NCBI GenBank assembly: GCA_024653355.1
Contig: JANLFQ010000004.1
Coordinates: forward strand, 23,227 to 87,226
DNA length: 64,000 bases
Direction: 5' to 3'
Source: a candidate division WOR-3 bacterium
Lineage (GTDB): Bacteria; Hydrothermota; Tepidihabitantia; Tepidihabitantales; Tepidihabitantaceae
The translations under genes and the position numbers were made by a program. Positions within the stretch are counted from its first letter, which is position 1; each line of letters opens with the position of its first letter. The notes below the pieces were generated by a model, which worked only from the letters and a program-made list of their open reading frames with translations, made no database searches and was not told where the DNA came from. Positions 1-7,484 of the stretch are shown here, piece after piece.

Positions 1-2
1 GT

Positions 3-1340
3 GTGGCGGTCAGTGGCAGTTATGCCTATGTGGCAGACGGCAGTTCAGGTCTGCGGGTGGTTGATGTGTCCAATCCATCCAATCCGGTAGAAGTGGGTTC
101 TTGTAATACACCGAGCATCGCCTGGGGTGTTGCAGTTGCAGGCAGTTACGCCTATGTTGCGGATGGCGACTCTGGTCTGCGGGTGGTTGATGTGTCCAAT
201 CCAACCGAGCCTGTGGAGCGAACCCACGGGTATACTTGGTCAAGAGCCCGGGGCGTTGCAGTTGCAAACAATTATGCCTTTGTGGCTGCAGAGTCCACTG
301 GTCTGCGCATAATGAATGTTTCCAACCCCGAAGAGGCGGTAGAACGTGGTTATTATGACACACCCGAATATGCCCACGGTGTTGTGGTCAGTGGCAACTA
401 TGCATATGTTGCGGATGGTGGTTCAGGTTTACGGATAATCGAATTTTATGGGCAGGAAACAGGAGATTCGTTAAACTGCCGGGAGGTTGGCGTTTGTAAC
501 ACGCCGGGTGTAGCTCTGGGTGTTGCGGTCAGTAACAGTTATGCATATGTTGCGGACGGGGGTTCAGGTCTGCGCGTGGTTGATGTGTCCAATCCATCCA
601 ATCCGGTGGAGGTAGGGCACTGTGAGACTCCGGGTTATGCCCGATGTGTTGCGGTTGCTGGCAGTTATGCGTATGTGGCGGATGATTATCACGGTCTGCG
701 CGTTATTGATGTGTCCAATCCAACCAATCCGGTGGAGCGCGGTTATTACAATACACCGGGTTCGGCCAATGGTGTGGCGGTCAGTGGCAGTTATGCCTAT
801 GTGGCAGACGGCAGTTCAGGTCTGCGGGTGGTTGATGTGTCCAATCCATCCAATCCGGTAGAGCGCGGTTATTACAATACACCGGGTTCGGCCAATGGTG
901 TGGCGGTCAGTGGCAGTTATGCCTATGTGGCAGACGGCAGTTCAGGTCTGCGCGTGGTTGATGTGTCCAATCCAACCAATCCGGTGGAAGTGGGCTATTG
1001 TAATACACCGAGCATCGCCTGGGGTGTTGCGGTTGCAGGCAGTTACGCTTATATTGCGGATGGCGACTCTGGTTTACGGGTGATTGATGTCTCCAATCCA
1101 GGCGTGCCCGTGGAACGAAGCCATTGTAATACTGTATCAAGAGCCCGGGGTGTGGCAGTTGCAGGCAATTATGCCTTTGTTGCTGCAGAGATGGCTGGTC
1201 TCCGGGTTATTGATATTTCAGAGCCGTCAAATCCACAGGAAAGGGGCTCATATGATACGCCGGGCTATGCCAATGGTGTGGCGGTCAGTGGCAATTATGC
1301 CTATGTGGCAGACGGGACGACCGGACTTTTAATAATTGAA
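3..1340 (+). repeat. Tandem LVIVD coding repeats, about 120 bp per unit
   Basis: Eleven tandem units are seen at DNA level. The stretches near 1-90, 775-860 and 897-985 are almost identical in sequence, and the block of units 1-4 is repeated as units 8-11. This near identity points to recent unit duplication or gene conversion. It is coding sequence, not a CRISPR array or a satellite. Confidence 0.85.
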
Positions 1341-1613
1341 TTTACCGGTCATGGAGTTAATGAAGCAGCATTTACTGCAGGAACTGAGCTGGGTACATCG
1401 CCGACGATTATTACCCGCACACTAATATTTCCCAGTGCCGCCGGCCACGACCGGGAAGTTTTTGCCCGACTTCTGAACATCAACGGCAGAAAGGTTCTTG
1501 ACATCTATCCCGGAGTCAATGATGTGAGTCTTCTTCCCGCCGGTGTTTACTTTATAAGTTTTGGCGCCGGAACAAGTCAGTACGGATACCAGCGGGTGAT
1601 TATCGGTAAATAA
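3..1613 (+). CDS. LVIVD-repeat beta-propeller surface protein with C-terminal sorting domain (5' end outside window)
   Basis: This is a secreted or surface repeat protein of unknown ligand. Eleven LVIVD-type units of about 40 residues are visible, each with a core like YAYVADGSSGLRVVDVSNP. The last roughly 70 residues form a Por-type C-terminal sorting domain: a beta-rich segment, then INGRKVLDIYPG and LPAGVYFISF, ending in a basic VIIGK tail. The first codon in the window is a GTG inside a repeat, so this is not the true start; the N-terminus and signal peptide lie upstream. Units 4 and 11 both end in an IIEF strand, and units 1-4 match units 8-11, which suggests repeated seven-bladed propellers. 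It converges with the minus-strand arsenic/redox operon. Function beyond adhesion or binding cannot be told. Confidence 0.85.
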   Translation: MAVSGSYAYVADGSSGLRVVDVSNPSNPVEVGSCNTPSIAWGVAVAGSYAYVADGDSGLRVVDVSNPTEPVERTHGYTWSRARGVAVANNYAFVAAESTGLRIMNVSNPEEAVERGYYDTPEYAHGVVVSGNYAYVADGGSGLRIIEFYGQETGDSLNCREVGVCNTPGVALGVAVSNSYAYVADGGSGLRVVDVSNPSNPVEVGHCETPGYARCVAVAGSYAYVADDYHGLRVIDVSNPTNPVERGYYNTPGSANGVAVSGSYAYVADGSSGLRVVDVSNPSNPVERGYYNTPGSANGVAVSGSYAYVADGSSGLRVVDVSNPTNPVEVGYCNTPSIAWGVAVAGSYAYIADGDSGLRVIDVSNPGVPVERSHCNTVSRARGVAVAGNYAFVAAEMAGLRVIDISEPSNPQERGSYDTPGYANGVAVSGNYAYVADGTTGLLIIEFTGHGVNEAAFTAGTELGTSPTIITRTLIFPSAAGHDREVFARLLNINGRKVLDIYPGVNDVSLLPAGVYFISFGAGTSQYGYQRVIIGK

Positions 1614-1637
1614 AAAAGATAAACAGATAAAAGGGCA

Positions 1638-1892
1638 TCAACGGTTTGTCGTTCCGAAAGGTGATGTAATTTTCTTAATCCAACGCTGGAGGCTACCAAG
1701 CCAGTTTCTCCCGAAGTTGATTAAGGCGGAACCTATGGCGCCAAGAAGAACCGCCAGGGAAAGTCCAACCGGACACCCTGCTCTGCCGCAGCACGGGCAG
1801 GTGTTACCCAGCGCCGCATAGGTACCACCAATTCCCGCCCACAGCCCGAGAAAACGGAAGAGTCCGCCCAACCGGCGCAAGATATTTTTCAT
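1638..1892 (-). CDS. Small cysteine-containing membrane protein, unknown function
   Basis: This 84-residue protein is the last gene of the ArsR-headed operon, 9 nt after the glutaredoxin-like gene. It has a basic N-terminus (MKNILRRLGG), a hydrophobic stretch at about residues 11-28, a NTCPCCGRAGCP segment at about 30-41 with four cysteines, a second hydrophobic stretch at about 42-58, and a basic tail. The arrangement suggests two membrane segments joined by a Cys-rich loop that could bind metal or take part in thiol exchange with the neighbouring thioredoxin-like proteins. I do not recognise a family. Its place in the operon is the only functional clue. Confidence 0.6.
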   Translation of the reverse strand: MKNILRRLGGLFRFLGLWAGIGGTYAALGNTCPCCGRAGCPVGLSLAVLLGAIGSALINFGRNWLGSLQRWIKKITSPFGTTNR

Positions 1893-1901
1893 CTACTTAC
1901 C

Positions 1902-2138
1902 CTATTTACCGGTAAGCAGTTTCTTCAGTTCGTCTTTGGACAGAATTTTTCCCTGACTGACCACCTTGCCGTCAATCACCAGACCCGGAGTCATAAACAC
2001 ACCCATTGCCGCAAACTTTTTGATGTCGGTCACCTTTTCCACATTGGCAGCAATTTGCAGCTCTGCCAGTGTGTCAATCACCCGCTTTTCCAGTTCCTGA
2101 CAGCGGGGACATCCAACACCAAGTATTTTTATATCCAT
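1902..2138 (-). CDS. Glutaredoxin-like small thioredoxin-fold protein (TM0996/MTH895 type)
   Basis: This is a 78-residue cytoplasmic thiol-disulfide protein. The redox motif GVGCPRCQ lies at residues 7-14, and MTPGLVIDGKVV at about 49-60 supplies the cis-proline loop typical of this redox-active disulfide family. Full length matches the family (about 75-80 residues). It starts 1 nt after the stop of the arsenate reductase gene and is clearly co-transcribed with it. Family members are found beside arsenic and mercury genes and beside ArsP-like permeases. Here it is a good candidate for the thiol donor of the reductase, although that pairing is inferred from position only. Confidence 0.85.
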   Translation of the reverse strand: MDIKILGVGCPRCQELEKRVIDTLAELQIAANVEKVTDIKKFAAMGVFMTPGLVIDGKVVSQGKILSKDELKKLLTGK

Positions 2139-2534
2139 CTAATCCTCCCTTCTGATTTGGGCTAAAAGTTCTCTAACCTTTTCTCTGATAATGTCCCGGA
2201 CCCGACGGAACTCATCAAGCGATTTGCCCTTTGGGTCCGGGATGTTCCACTCAATCCTTCTCACGCCAGGAATAAACGGACATTCTACCTCACAACCCAT
2301 CGTTACCAGATAGTCAAACTTCAAATCGGGCAGGTCGGAAAAACTTTTTGGTTTCGCCTTTGATATATCAACCCCCGCCTCCTGCATCACACCAATCGCC
2401 TCAGGAGAAACCGCCTCTTCGGGCTGGGTTCCTGCCGAGACACACTCAACATCGCGACTTAGCACCCGACAGAACCCTTCTGCCATTTGACTCCGGCAGG
2501 AGTTACCAACACAGGCAAAAAGAATCTTAATCAT
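2139..2534 (-). CDS. arsC: Arsenate reductase, low-molecular-weight phosphatase family
   Basis: This is a 131-residue cytoplasmic enzyme expected to reduce arsenate to arsenite through a Cys relay fed by thioredoxin. The P-loop CVGNSCRSQMAEG is at residues 8-20, with catalytic Cys8 and Arg14. Cysteines in MGCEVECPF (about residues 79-87) fit the second and third relay cysteines of thioredoxin-coupled ArsC, and the general-acid region is NIPDPKG at about 97-103. Length is normal. It lies between an ArsP-like permease and a glutaredoxin-like gene. A protein-tyrosine phosphatase is the alternative, but the extra cysteines and neighbours favour ArsC. Confidence 0.88.
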   Translation of the reverse strand: MIKILFACVGNSCRSQMAEGFCRVLSRDVECVSAGTQPEEAVSPEAIGVMQEAGVDISKAKPKSFSDLPDLKFDYLVTMGCEVECPFIPGVRRIEWNIPDPKGKSLDEFRRVRDIIREKVRELLAQIRRED

Positions 2535-2575
2535 ATCTGCACCCCTTTCTTTTCTATTGCTGGCATACTACTCGT

Positions 2576-3745
2576 CTAAAATAATGACCCAAAGACGACA
2601 CCGACAAAAGTTGATAGCATAATCACCAGAACAATGTAGGTAATTCCCTTCTTAAATCCAATTGTCCTTATGATGACAATCATTGAAGGCAAAGAGAGCG
2701 CCGGTCCTGATAAAAGCAACGCCAGCGCCGGACCTTTTCCCATCCCTGACCCTAAGAGCCCCTGCAGGATTGGAATCTCGGTCAGAGTCGCAAAGTACAT
2801 TAAGGCACCAGAAACCGAGGCAAAAAGGTTGGCGAAAATTGAGTTTCCTCCCACCAGCCCGGCAATTACCGAATCGGGAATCACACCCCGGTTCAAGCCT
2901 GGTCTACCCAAGAGAAACCCGGCAACAAACACCCCGGCAAGAAGTAAAGGGAGAATCTGCTTGGCAAAACCCCAGGTGGCTAAAACCCAGGCTTTGCGCT
3001 CCTCACCATTAAACCAGCGCCAGACCATTAGCAAAGTCAGAATTAGAAAAAGCGCGGCGAGGAACCACTTCACCGAATAGACTGTGTTAAAGAAACCAAT
3101 CGGCTGTCTGGGCTTGCCCCAGTTGGCAAATACGAGAAAGAGAATCATCGCCGCGAAATAAAGAACATTCTGCCATAGCCGGCGCCTTGGCGCCTCGGCG
3201 CTTATTGAAAACTCTGCCGCCTCAGCCCGCTGTTTTTCCGAACGAAAGAAAATCGCCGCCATCAAAAGCCCGATAACCACCGAAAAAACAACCGCCCCAA
3301 TCGCCCGCGCCGCACCCAGTTCTAAACCAAGCACCCTGCCGGTCATAATTATCGCTAAAATGTTAATCGCCGGGCCCGAATAGAGAAATGTTGTCGCCAC
3401 CCCCAAACCGGCACCCGCATAGTAAATACCCATAAACATCGGCAAAACTGTGCAGGAGCAGACCGCAAGGATTGCCCCGGATACAGAGGCGATTGAGTAA
3501 GCAAGCACTTTGTTTCCTTTCGGACCAAAGTACTTTAACACCGCCTCCTTGGAGATGAAGTTCTGTATTGCCCCGGCGATAAAGAAGGCAGGAACAAGGC
3601 ACAAAAGTACATGGAGCCGGGCATAATCCTGCAGCATCAGAAACCCCTCAAGAAGGGCGTTCTGAACCCGGCTATGCGCAAAAGGCAAGAAATAGAAAAG
3701 CAGAAACGCCCCAAGGATGATTAAAAACTTGGTTCTTTCTTTCAT
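2576..3745 (-). CDS. ArsP/SO_0444-type permease (DUF318)
   Basis: This 389-residue inner-membrane permease has 8-10 hydrophobic segments. It carries the family hallmark CSCTVLPMF at about residues 117-125, followed by GLGVATTFLYSGPAINIL, and a matching second half with LLLSGPALSLPSMIVI. Such two-repeat permeases export organoarsenicals (ArsP) or Cu/Zn (SO_0444 group). A cytoplasmic loop at about 165-195 is charged. It follows ccdA by 12 nt and precedes arsC by about 40 nt. The arsenate reductase next to it would make arsenite, so this permease may replace ArsB/Acr3, but its true substrate cannot be read from sequence. Confidence 0.8.
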   Translation of the reverse strand: MKERTKFLIILGAFLLFYFLPFAHSRVQNALLEGFLMLQDYARLHVLLCLVPAFFIAGAIQNFISKEAVLKYFGPKGNKVLAYSIASVSGAILAVCSCTVLPMFMGIYYAGAGLGVATTFLYSGPAINILAIIMTGRVLGLELGAARAIGAVVFSVVIGLLMAAIFFRSEKQRAEAAEFSISAEAPRRRLWQNVLYFAAMILFLVFANWGKPRQPIGFFNTVYSVKWFLAALFLILTLLMVWRWFNGEERKAWVLATWGFAKQILPLLLAGVFVAGFLLGRPGLNRGVIPDSVIAGLVGGNSIFANLFASVSGALMYFATLTEIPILQGLLGSGMGKGPALALLLSGPALSLPSMIVIIRTIGFKKGITYIVLVIMLSTFVGVVFGSLF

Positions 3746-3757
3746 TTTATGTACCCC

Positions 3758-4459
3758 TTATGCACTCCAGATTAAATAAATACCACCTAAAATTACCAAA
3801 GCGCCGCAGACCTTTTTCACAACACCGACCGTGTTTGACTTTGCCGCCCAGTTGAGATAGTGCTGGACAACTTCGGTAAGACTGCCGGCACCGACAATTA
3901 CGGCACAGTGCCCAACCGCATAAACCAGCAAAAGAAACAGCCCATGAAGCAAACGGCTACTACCCATTGCAAATACAATTGCCAGCATCGGTGCCATATA
4001 GGCAAATGTGCAGGGTCCAAGCCCGATGCCGAATAATAGACCGAGCACGAAAGCCGCTCCCGCACCACCCTTTTTAACCTTGTGCCCACCAACCTTACCT
4101 AAGAATGGTAACGAAATAACCTCAATCAGGTAGAGCCCGACGATAAAGAAAACCACCGCAACAATATAATTGCCATAAGGACCGATATCGCCCAGCATCT
4201 TGCCCGAAACCCCGGTGACAACACCAATCAGGGCGATGGTGCTGAGTCCCCCGAGCGCAAAAAGAAAAGAAAGGAAAAAAGCCCGTCGGTTGGTTATCTC
4301 CCCCTGTCCGCTGATAAACCCAACAATTAGCGGAATAGTTGACAGATGGCAAGGGCTCAAAAGGATACTCAAAACACCCCACAGGAAAGCGCCCAGAATT
4401 GCTATCAACGGGCTGGCTTGAATTAAACCGGAGAGCCATTCAAGCGTCGTTCGCACCAT
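3758..4459 (-). CDS. ccdA: CcdA/DsbD-type thiol-disulfide transmembrane electron carrier
   Basis: This 233-residue protein with six likely membrane helices carries reducing equivalents from cytoplasmic thioredoxin to the periplasm. The paired cysteines of the family appear in SPCHLSTIPL (about residues 35-44) and in GLGPCTFAYMAPM (about 147-159), each followed by a proline-rich turn. Length is typical of CcdA without the extra DsbD domains. Its start is 2 nt downstream of the membrane-anchored thioredoxin fusion gene, its most likely periplasmic partner. CcdA often serves cytochrome c maturation, but no cytochrome genes are seen here. Confidence 0.88.
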   Translation of the reverse strand: MVRTTLEWLSGLIQASPLIAILGAFLWGVLSILLSPCHLSTIPLIVGFISGQGEITNRRAFFLSFLFALGGLSTIALIGVVTGVSGKMLGDIGPYGNYIVAVVFFIVGLYLIEVISLPFLGKVGGHKVKKGGAGAAFVLGLLFGIGLGPCTFAYMAPMLAIVFAMGSSRLLHGLFLLLVYAVGHCAVIVGAGSLTEVVQHYLNWAAKSNTVGVVKKVCGALVILGGIYLIWSA

Positions 4460-4461
4460 TC

Positions 4462-5484
4462 TTAATCCACCCCTATTTCTTTAAGTTTCTTCTTGATATC
4501 CTCTTTTGACAGGAAACCCTCATGGCGCCAGAAAATCTTCCCGTCTTTATCGAAAAATATCTGGGTAGGAATCAACCGAACATTGTAGCGGTTCGCCAGA
4601 TGCCGGTATTCGCTTATCTCAAGAATCAGAAAGTTCACCCGGTCACCCATCTCATTCTGCAACTCGGCAAAGATTGGCTTCATCATCTTGCAGGGGACGC
4701 AACTGCCCGCCCCCAAATCAAGCACCGTTGGTTTACCGCTCTGCAACGCCTTATCTAGCGGGTCCGCGGGCCGCTTCGCCTTCATCGTTGCGAGCCACTT
4801 CTCATTTTTCTCCACCTTTGCCCGGTTTTTTAACTCCTCAATAAGCCCGTTTAGCGCCGAATCTGCCTTTTGCTGCCGGAGAAAGTTCTCGATATCCCGC
4901 TTCACCTGCTCAAAACTCGCCCCGCGCATATCCGCCTTCCGCTCCTCATAAAAGTTTCGCAATTCCTGTTCGGATACCACCACCTTCTCGGCAATATCAT
5001 TAAGCAATGCTCCTATCGCCCGGTCCTTTTTATCCTCCTCATCCTTCGCCCTGCTTACATTCTCCGCAAACCCCTTCTTTTTTGCCTCCTGATAAAGGAG
5101 TTCTCGAATTATCAACTGCTCGAGAAAACCCTCCGGGTCGTTTTGAAAGGCGCTTTTATACTCCGCCGGTAAATTGTGTAGCCGCTCGTCAAAATATTTG
5201 TTATCAATCTTTACCCCATTGACCACGGCAAGAGCCGACCCTTGCGCCACGCTTTGGGGAGACTCCACCGCAGCCGAATCCGCCTTCTCGTCAGTAACAT
5301 TGGTATCCTTTGACATCAGCAGTTGACGGTCATCATCCGGCAAAGCAGATCTCGTGCTAACCGAATCCCCTGTTTCCGATTTCACTCGCGCCGCTGCCTT
5401 TCCTTTATTTTTCACCATCAAAACCGCACCTACCACCACTATAAGTAAAACGATTACCAGAATGTTAACCCATCCCTTTTTCAT
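4462..5484 (-). CDS. Membrane-anchored SurA/PpiC-N-like domain fused to thioredoxin
   Basis: This 340-residue protein has an N-terminal membrane anchor (about residues 6-24), a charged linker, a SurA_N-like helical region starting at VVNGVKIDNKYFDERL and running to about residue 220, and a C-terminal thioredoxin domain with active site GSCVPCKMM at about 251-259. The cis-Pro loop is LIPTQIFF near residue 305. The parvulin catalytic domain seems to be missing between the two parts. It should face the periplasm and be re-reduced by the CcdA encoded 2 nt downstream. Its start overlaps the arsR gene by 20 nt. A chaperone-reductase role is an inference from domain order. Confidence 0.75.
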   Translation of the reverse strand: MKKGWVNILVIVLLIVVVGAVLMVKNKGKAAARVKSETGDSVSTRSALPDDDRQLLMSKDTNVTDEKADSAAVESPQSVAQGSALAVVNGVKIDNKYFDERLHNLPAEYKSAFQNDPEGFLEQLIIRELLYQEAKKKGFAENVSRAKDEEDKKDRAIGALLNDIAEKVVVSEQELRNFYEERKADMRGASFEQVKRDIENFLRQQKADSALNGLIEELKNRAKVEKNEKWLATMKAKRPADPLDKALQSGKPTVLDLGAGSCVPCKMMKPIFAELQNEMGDRVNFLILEISEYRHLANRYNVRLIPTQIFFDKDGKIFWRHEGFLSKEDIKKKLKEIGVD

Positions 5485-5797
5485 CTTCTTCCTCCCTTTT
5501 TAACATCTCCTGAACGAGTTCGATAAGTTTTAAAACCCTCAAATCCGCGATTCGGTAAATCACCCTTCTTCCTTCCTGCCTTGATTCAAGGATACCCGCC
5601 CGTTCAAGAATCGCCAGATGCCTTGAAATTACGGTCCGGTCCCGCTCCAGATGCGGGGTAATTTCACAGACACACAGTTCATTACCACCACACATAGAGT
5701 CTTGACCCCGCGCAAGGAGCGCAACAATCTCCAGACGCACCGGGTGCGCCAGCGCCGCAAACACCATATCAGGACTCAACTCAGTCCTTATGTGCAT
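5465..5797 (-). CDS. arsR: ArsR-family metal-sensing repressor
   Basis: This is a 110-residue winged-helix repressor. The metal motif ELCVCEI is at residues 40-46 with Cys42 and Cys44, plus Cys36 just before. The helix-turn-helix and wing are DRTVISRHLAILERAG followed by GRRVIYRI. The family binds As(III), Sb(III) or similar soft metals and then leaves DNA. I chose the ATG at 5797 rather than a GTG at 5815, because the predicted transcription start is near 5800 and a perfect palindrome covers the ATG. It heads the operon and probably controls it and itself. Confidence 0.88.
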   Translation of the reverse strand: MHIRTELSPDMVFAALAHPVRLEIVALLARGQDSMCGGNELCVCEITPHLERDRTVISRHLAILERAGILESRQEGRRVIYRIADLRVLKLIELVQEMLKREEEDEKGMG

Positions 5798-5806
5798 ATG
5801 TGCACA
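5791..5806. promoter_or_regulatory. Candidate ArsR operator (perfect inverted repeat)
   Basis: TGTGCA and TGCACA arms of 6 bp flank a 4-bp centre. The element covers the predicted start site and the ATG of arsR, the right place for autorepression. Binding is inferred. Confidence 0.6.
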
Positions 5807-5834
5807 ATAATACACATATTTTATCCCCTGTCAA
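5807..5834 (-). promoter_or_regulatory. arsR operon promoter
   Basis: On the minus strand TTGACA (5834-5829) is followed after 16 nt by TATTAT (5812-5807). The ATG follows after 9 nt with no Shine-Dalgarno sequence, so the mRNA is probably leaderless. The -35 box is one arm of a palindrome shared with the divergent promoter. Confidence 0.65.
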
Positions 5835-5846
5835 CTAATTTGACAG
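5828..5846. promoter_or_regulatory. Palindrome containing both divergent -35 boxes
   Basis: CTGTCAA, 5 nt, TTGACAG form a perfect 7-bp inverted repeat. Each arm contains the -35 hexamer of one of the two divergent promoters, arsR on the minus strand and the lipoprotein on the plus strand. Confidence 0.6.
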
Positions 5847-5867
5847 AGAGATTTTATCGATTATTGT
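5840..5867 (+). promoter_or_regulatory. Promoter of the YfaP-like lipoprotein gene
   Basis: TTGACA at 5840-5845, 16 nt, then TATTGT at 5862-5867. The -10 box is weak. A good ribosome site (AAGGAG) precedes the ATG at 5909. Confidence 0.45.
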
Positions 5868-5908
5868 TTTGCAGGTAGTTAAACTTAAATTAAAACAAGG
5901 AGTTATCA

Positions 5909-7033
5909 ATGTCTACCAAAAAGTGCTTGGCGCTGGGAGTGCTTGTGCTGCTTCTGGCAACCGCAGGCTGTAATCTTTTTGGCCGTGCCGGTGCGCCCAA
6001 TAAACCCCAAAAGCCCAAAGGACCTGATATGAGGGGAATCGGCATCATCGGTGTTTACAGTGCCAAAACAACCGACCCTGATGGCGACAGTGTATCTTAC
6101 CAATTCAAGTATGGTACCGCTGACAGCGACACCTCGGCGTGGAGTGTGTTTGTGCCGAGCGGTGATTCGGTCTTGATATCGATATCCTGGAATGCCGCTG
6201 GAACCTATTCGGTTGCTGCCCGGGCAAAAGACACCAAGGGCAAACTGTCTGACTGGTCAGCAGCGCTCGTTGTTACGGTGCGCACCAATCAGGACCCTCT
6301 GACCCCGGCAATTCCAACCGGGCCAATAAGTGGTATCAAAGGCAGAACCTACTACTTCTCGGCTACAACCACGGACCCGGATGGCGATGCGGTTCAGTTC
6401 CGATTTTACTGGGGCAATGGCGACACTTCGGATTGGGGTGTGCCGGTTCCCAGTGGCGCACTGGACTCTGCTGCTTACTCCTGGGCACAGGGTGGCGTTT
6501 ACTATATCTCAGTCCAGGCACAGGATAAACTGGGTGGGGTGTCAAACTGGTCCGAACCGTTGGGCTTTGTTGTAACCGACACCGCCTATCCTTACACCAT
6601 CGCCCTGACCTGGGGTCAATATCCCCACGACCTTGACTCCCACATCTGGACCCCGGAAATTGAAGGCGACTCCTGGCATGTTTACTTCGGACGCCATGGC
6701 TATGGTCATATCGCTCCCTACTGCTCGCTTGATGTTGACGATGTAACCAGTTATGGTCCGGAACACATCACCATCACCCGGGCTTTTACCGGCGAATACA
6801 TCTATGCGGTCCACCAGTGGTCTTCAGACAGCACAATCACCGGCTCTGGTGCCGTGGTCCGGATTTACCAATACGGCAACCTCATCCGCACCTACAATGT
6901 CCCGACCGAACCGGCGAACGGCCGGATGTGGTGGCATGTGTTCAAACTGAATGCGGTCAACGGAACAATCACCGACCTCAACACCATTGAAACCAACCCT
7001 CCTCTTCCCTGGACAATGGACGAACGAAAGTAA
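5909..7033 (+). CDS. Lipoprotein with two Ig/PKD-like domains and a YfaP (DUF2135)-like C-terminus
   Basis: This 374-residue lipoprotein has lipobox ATAGC with Cys at about residue 21. Two homologous Ig-like repeats follow (about 35-120 and 130-225), each with a TTDPDGD signature and a closing aromatic strand (LSDWSAAL, VSNWSEPL). The C-terminal domain contains LTWGQYPHDLDSHIWTP and LDVDDVTSYGPE, which match YfaP/DUF2135 proteins of unknown role that bind at the cell surface or periplasm. An AAGGAG ribosome site lies 8 nt before the ATG. A strong terminator follows. It is probably monocistronic and faces outward or into the periplasm. Confidence 0.75.
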   Translation: MSTKKCLALGVLVLLLATAGCNLFGRAGAPNKPQKPKGPDMRGIGIIGVYSAKTTDPDGDSVSYQFKYGTADSDTSAWSVFVPSGDSVLISISWNAAGTYSVAARAKDTKGKLSDWSAALVVTVRTNQDPLTPAIPTGPISGIKGRTYYFSATTTDPDGDAVQFRFYWGNGDTSDWGVPVPSGALDSAAYSWAQGGVYYISVQAQDKLGGVSNWSEPLGFVVTDTAYPYTIALTWGQYPHDLDSHIWTPEIEGDSWHVYFGRHGYGHIAPYCSLDVDDVTSYGPEHITITRAFTGEYIYAVHQWSSDSTITGSGAVVRIYQYGNLIRTYNVPTEPANGRMWWHVFKLNAVNGTITDLNTIETNPPLPWTMDERK

Positions 7034-7050
7034 CAATTGCATCAGAACAA

Positions 7051-7078
7051 AAAGCGGGGCGAGAGTTCGCCCCGCTTT
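7051..7078. terminator. Bidirectional rho-independent terminator
   Basis: A perfect 12-bp stem (AAAGCGGGGCGA with its complement) with a 4-nt loop lies between two convergent genes. A-rich sequence on the left and T-rich on the right let it work on both strands. Confidence 0.85.
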
Positions 7079-7092
7079 GCTTTCGGGCATTA

Positions 7093-7404
7093 CTATCCTG
7101 CGTGCCGACTTGGTGTCACCCGCGCCATTTTCTCGGAATGCTCCTCCAGATACAGCCGGATTTCCAGCTTAAGTAACTCCCGCTCCAGTTCATGCTCACA
7201 AACCCGAATCGTGCCGAAATAAATCTCCTGCCGGGGATGGGCAGCGGCGATTGAGGGCAAAAGCCAGCTGTAAAGTTCTACAATGTCGGTGCAAAAACCC
7301 CGCACTTCAATGTCTGCCCCCTTTTCCCACACCTCCAGCAGACCCTTAATCGTTCCCCAGGTCTCAACATAACCAGGTTCATTTTTCAGTTTACCCATCA
7401 ACAT
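7093..7404 (-). CDS. Conserved-looking hypothetical protein, 103 residues
   Basis: I do not recognise this small soluble protein. It has no signal peptide or membrane segment. It is acidic and helical in the C-terminal half (EHELERELLKLEIRLYLEEH, about residues 71-90), with two cysteines (FCTDI, RVCEH). It starts at ATG 7404, or at a second ATG two codons later, with a GGAAG ribosome site 7 nt upstream. It ends against the bidirectional terminator. It follows the Kelch protein gene on the same strand after an 80-nt gap and may be read through from it. Confidence 0.5.
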   Translation of the reverse strand: MLMGKLKNEPGYVETWGTIKGLLEVWEKGADIEVRGFCTDIVELYSWLLPSIAAAHPRQEIYFGTIRVCEHELERELLKLEIRLYLEEHSEKMARVTPSRHAG

Positions 7405-7484
7405 CTTCTAACTTCCTATTGTTGCTCTGATATCAACACACGGATACCCTAAAGCCGTTTGAAGGGAAATTGTCCGATACCGCG

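Noticed and set aside
3-1340. CRISPR-like periodic repeats
   Set aside because: The period is about 120 bp, the reading frame is kept throughout, and the spacers are as conserved as the repeats. It is a protein repeat.
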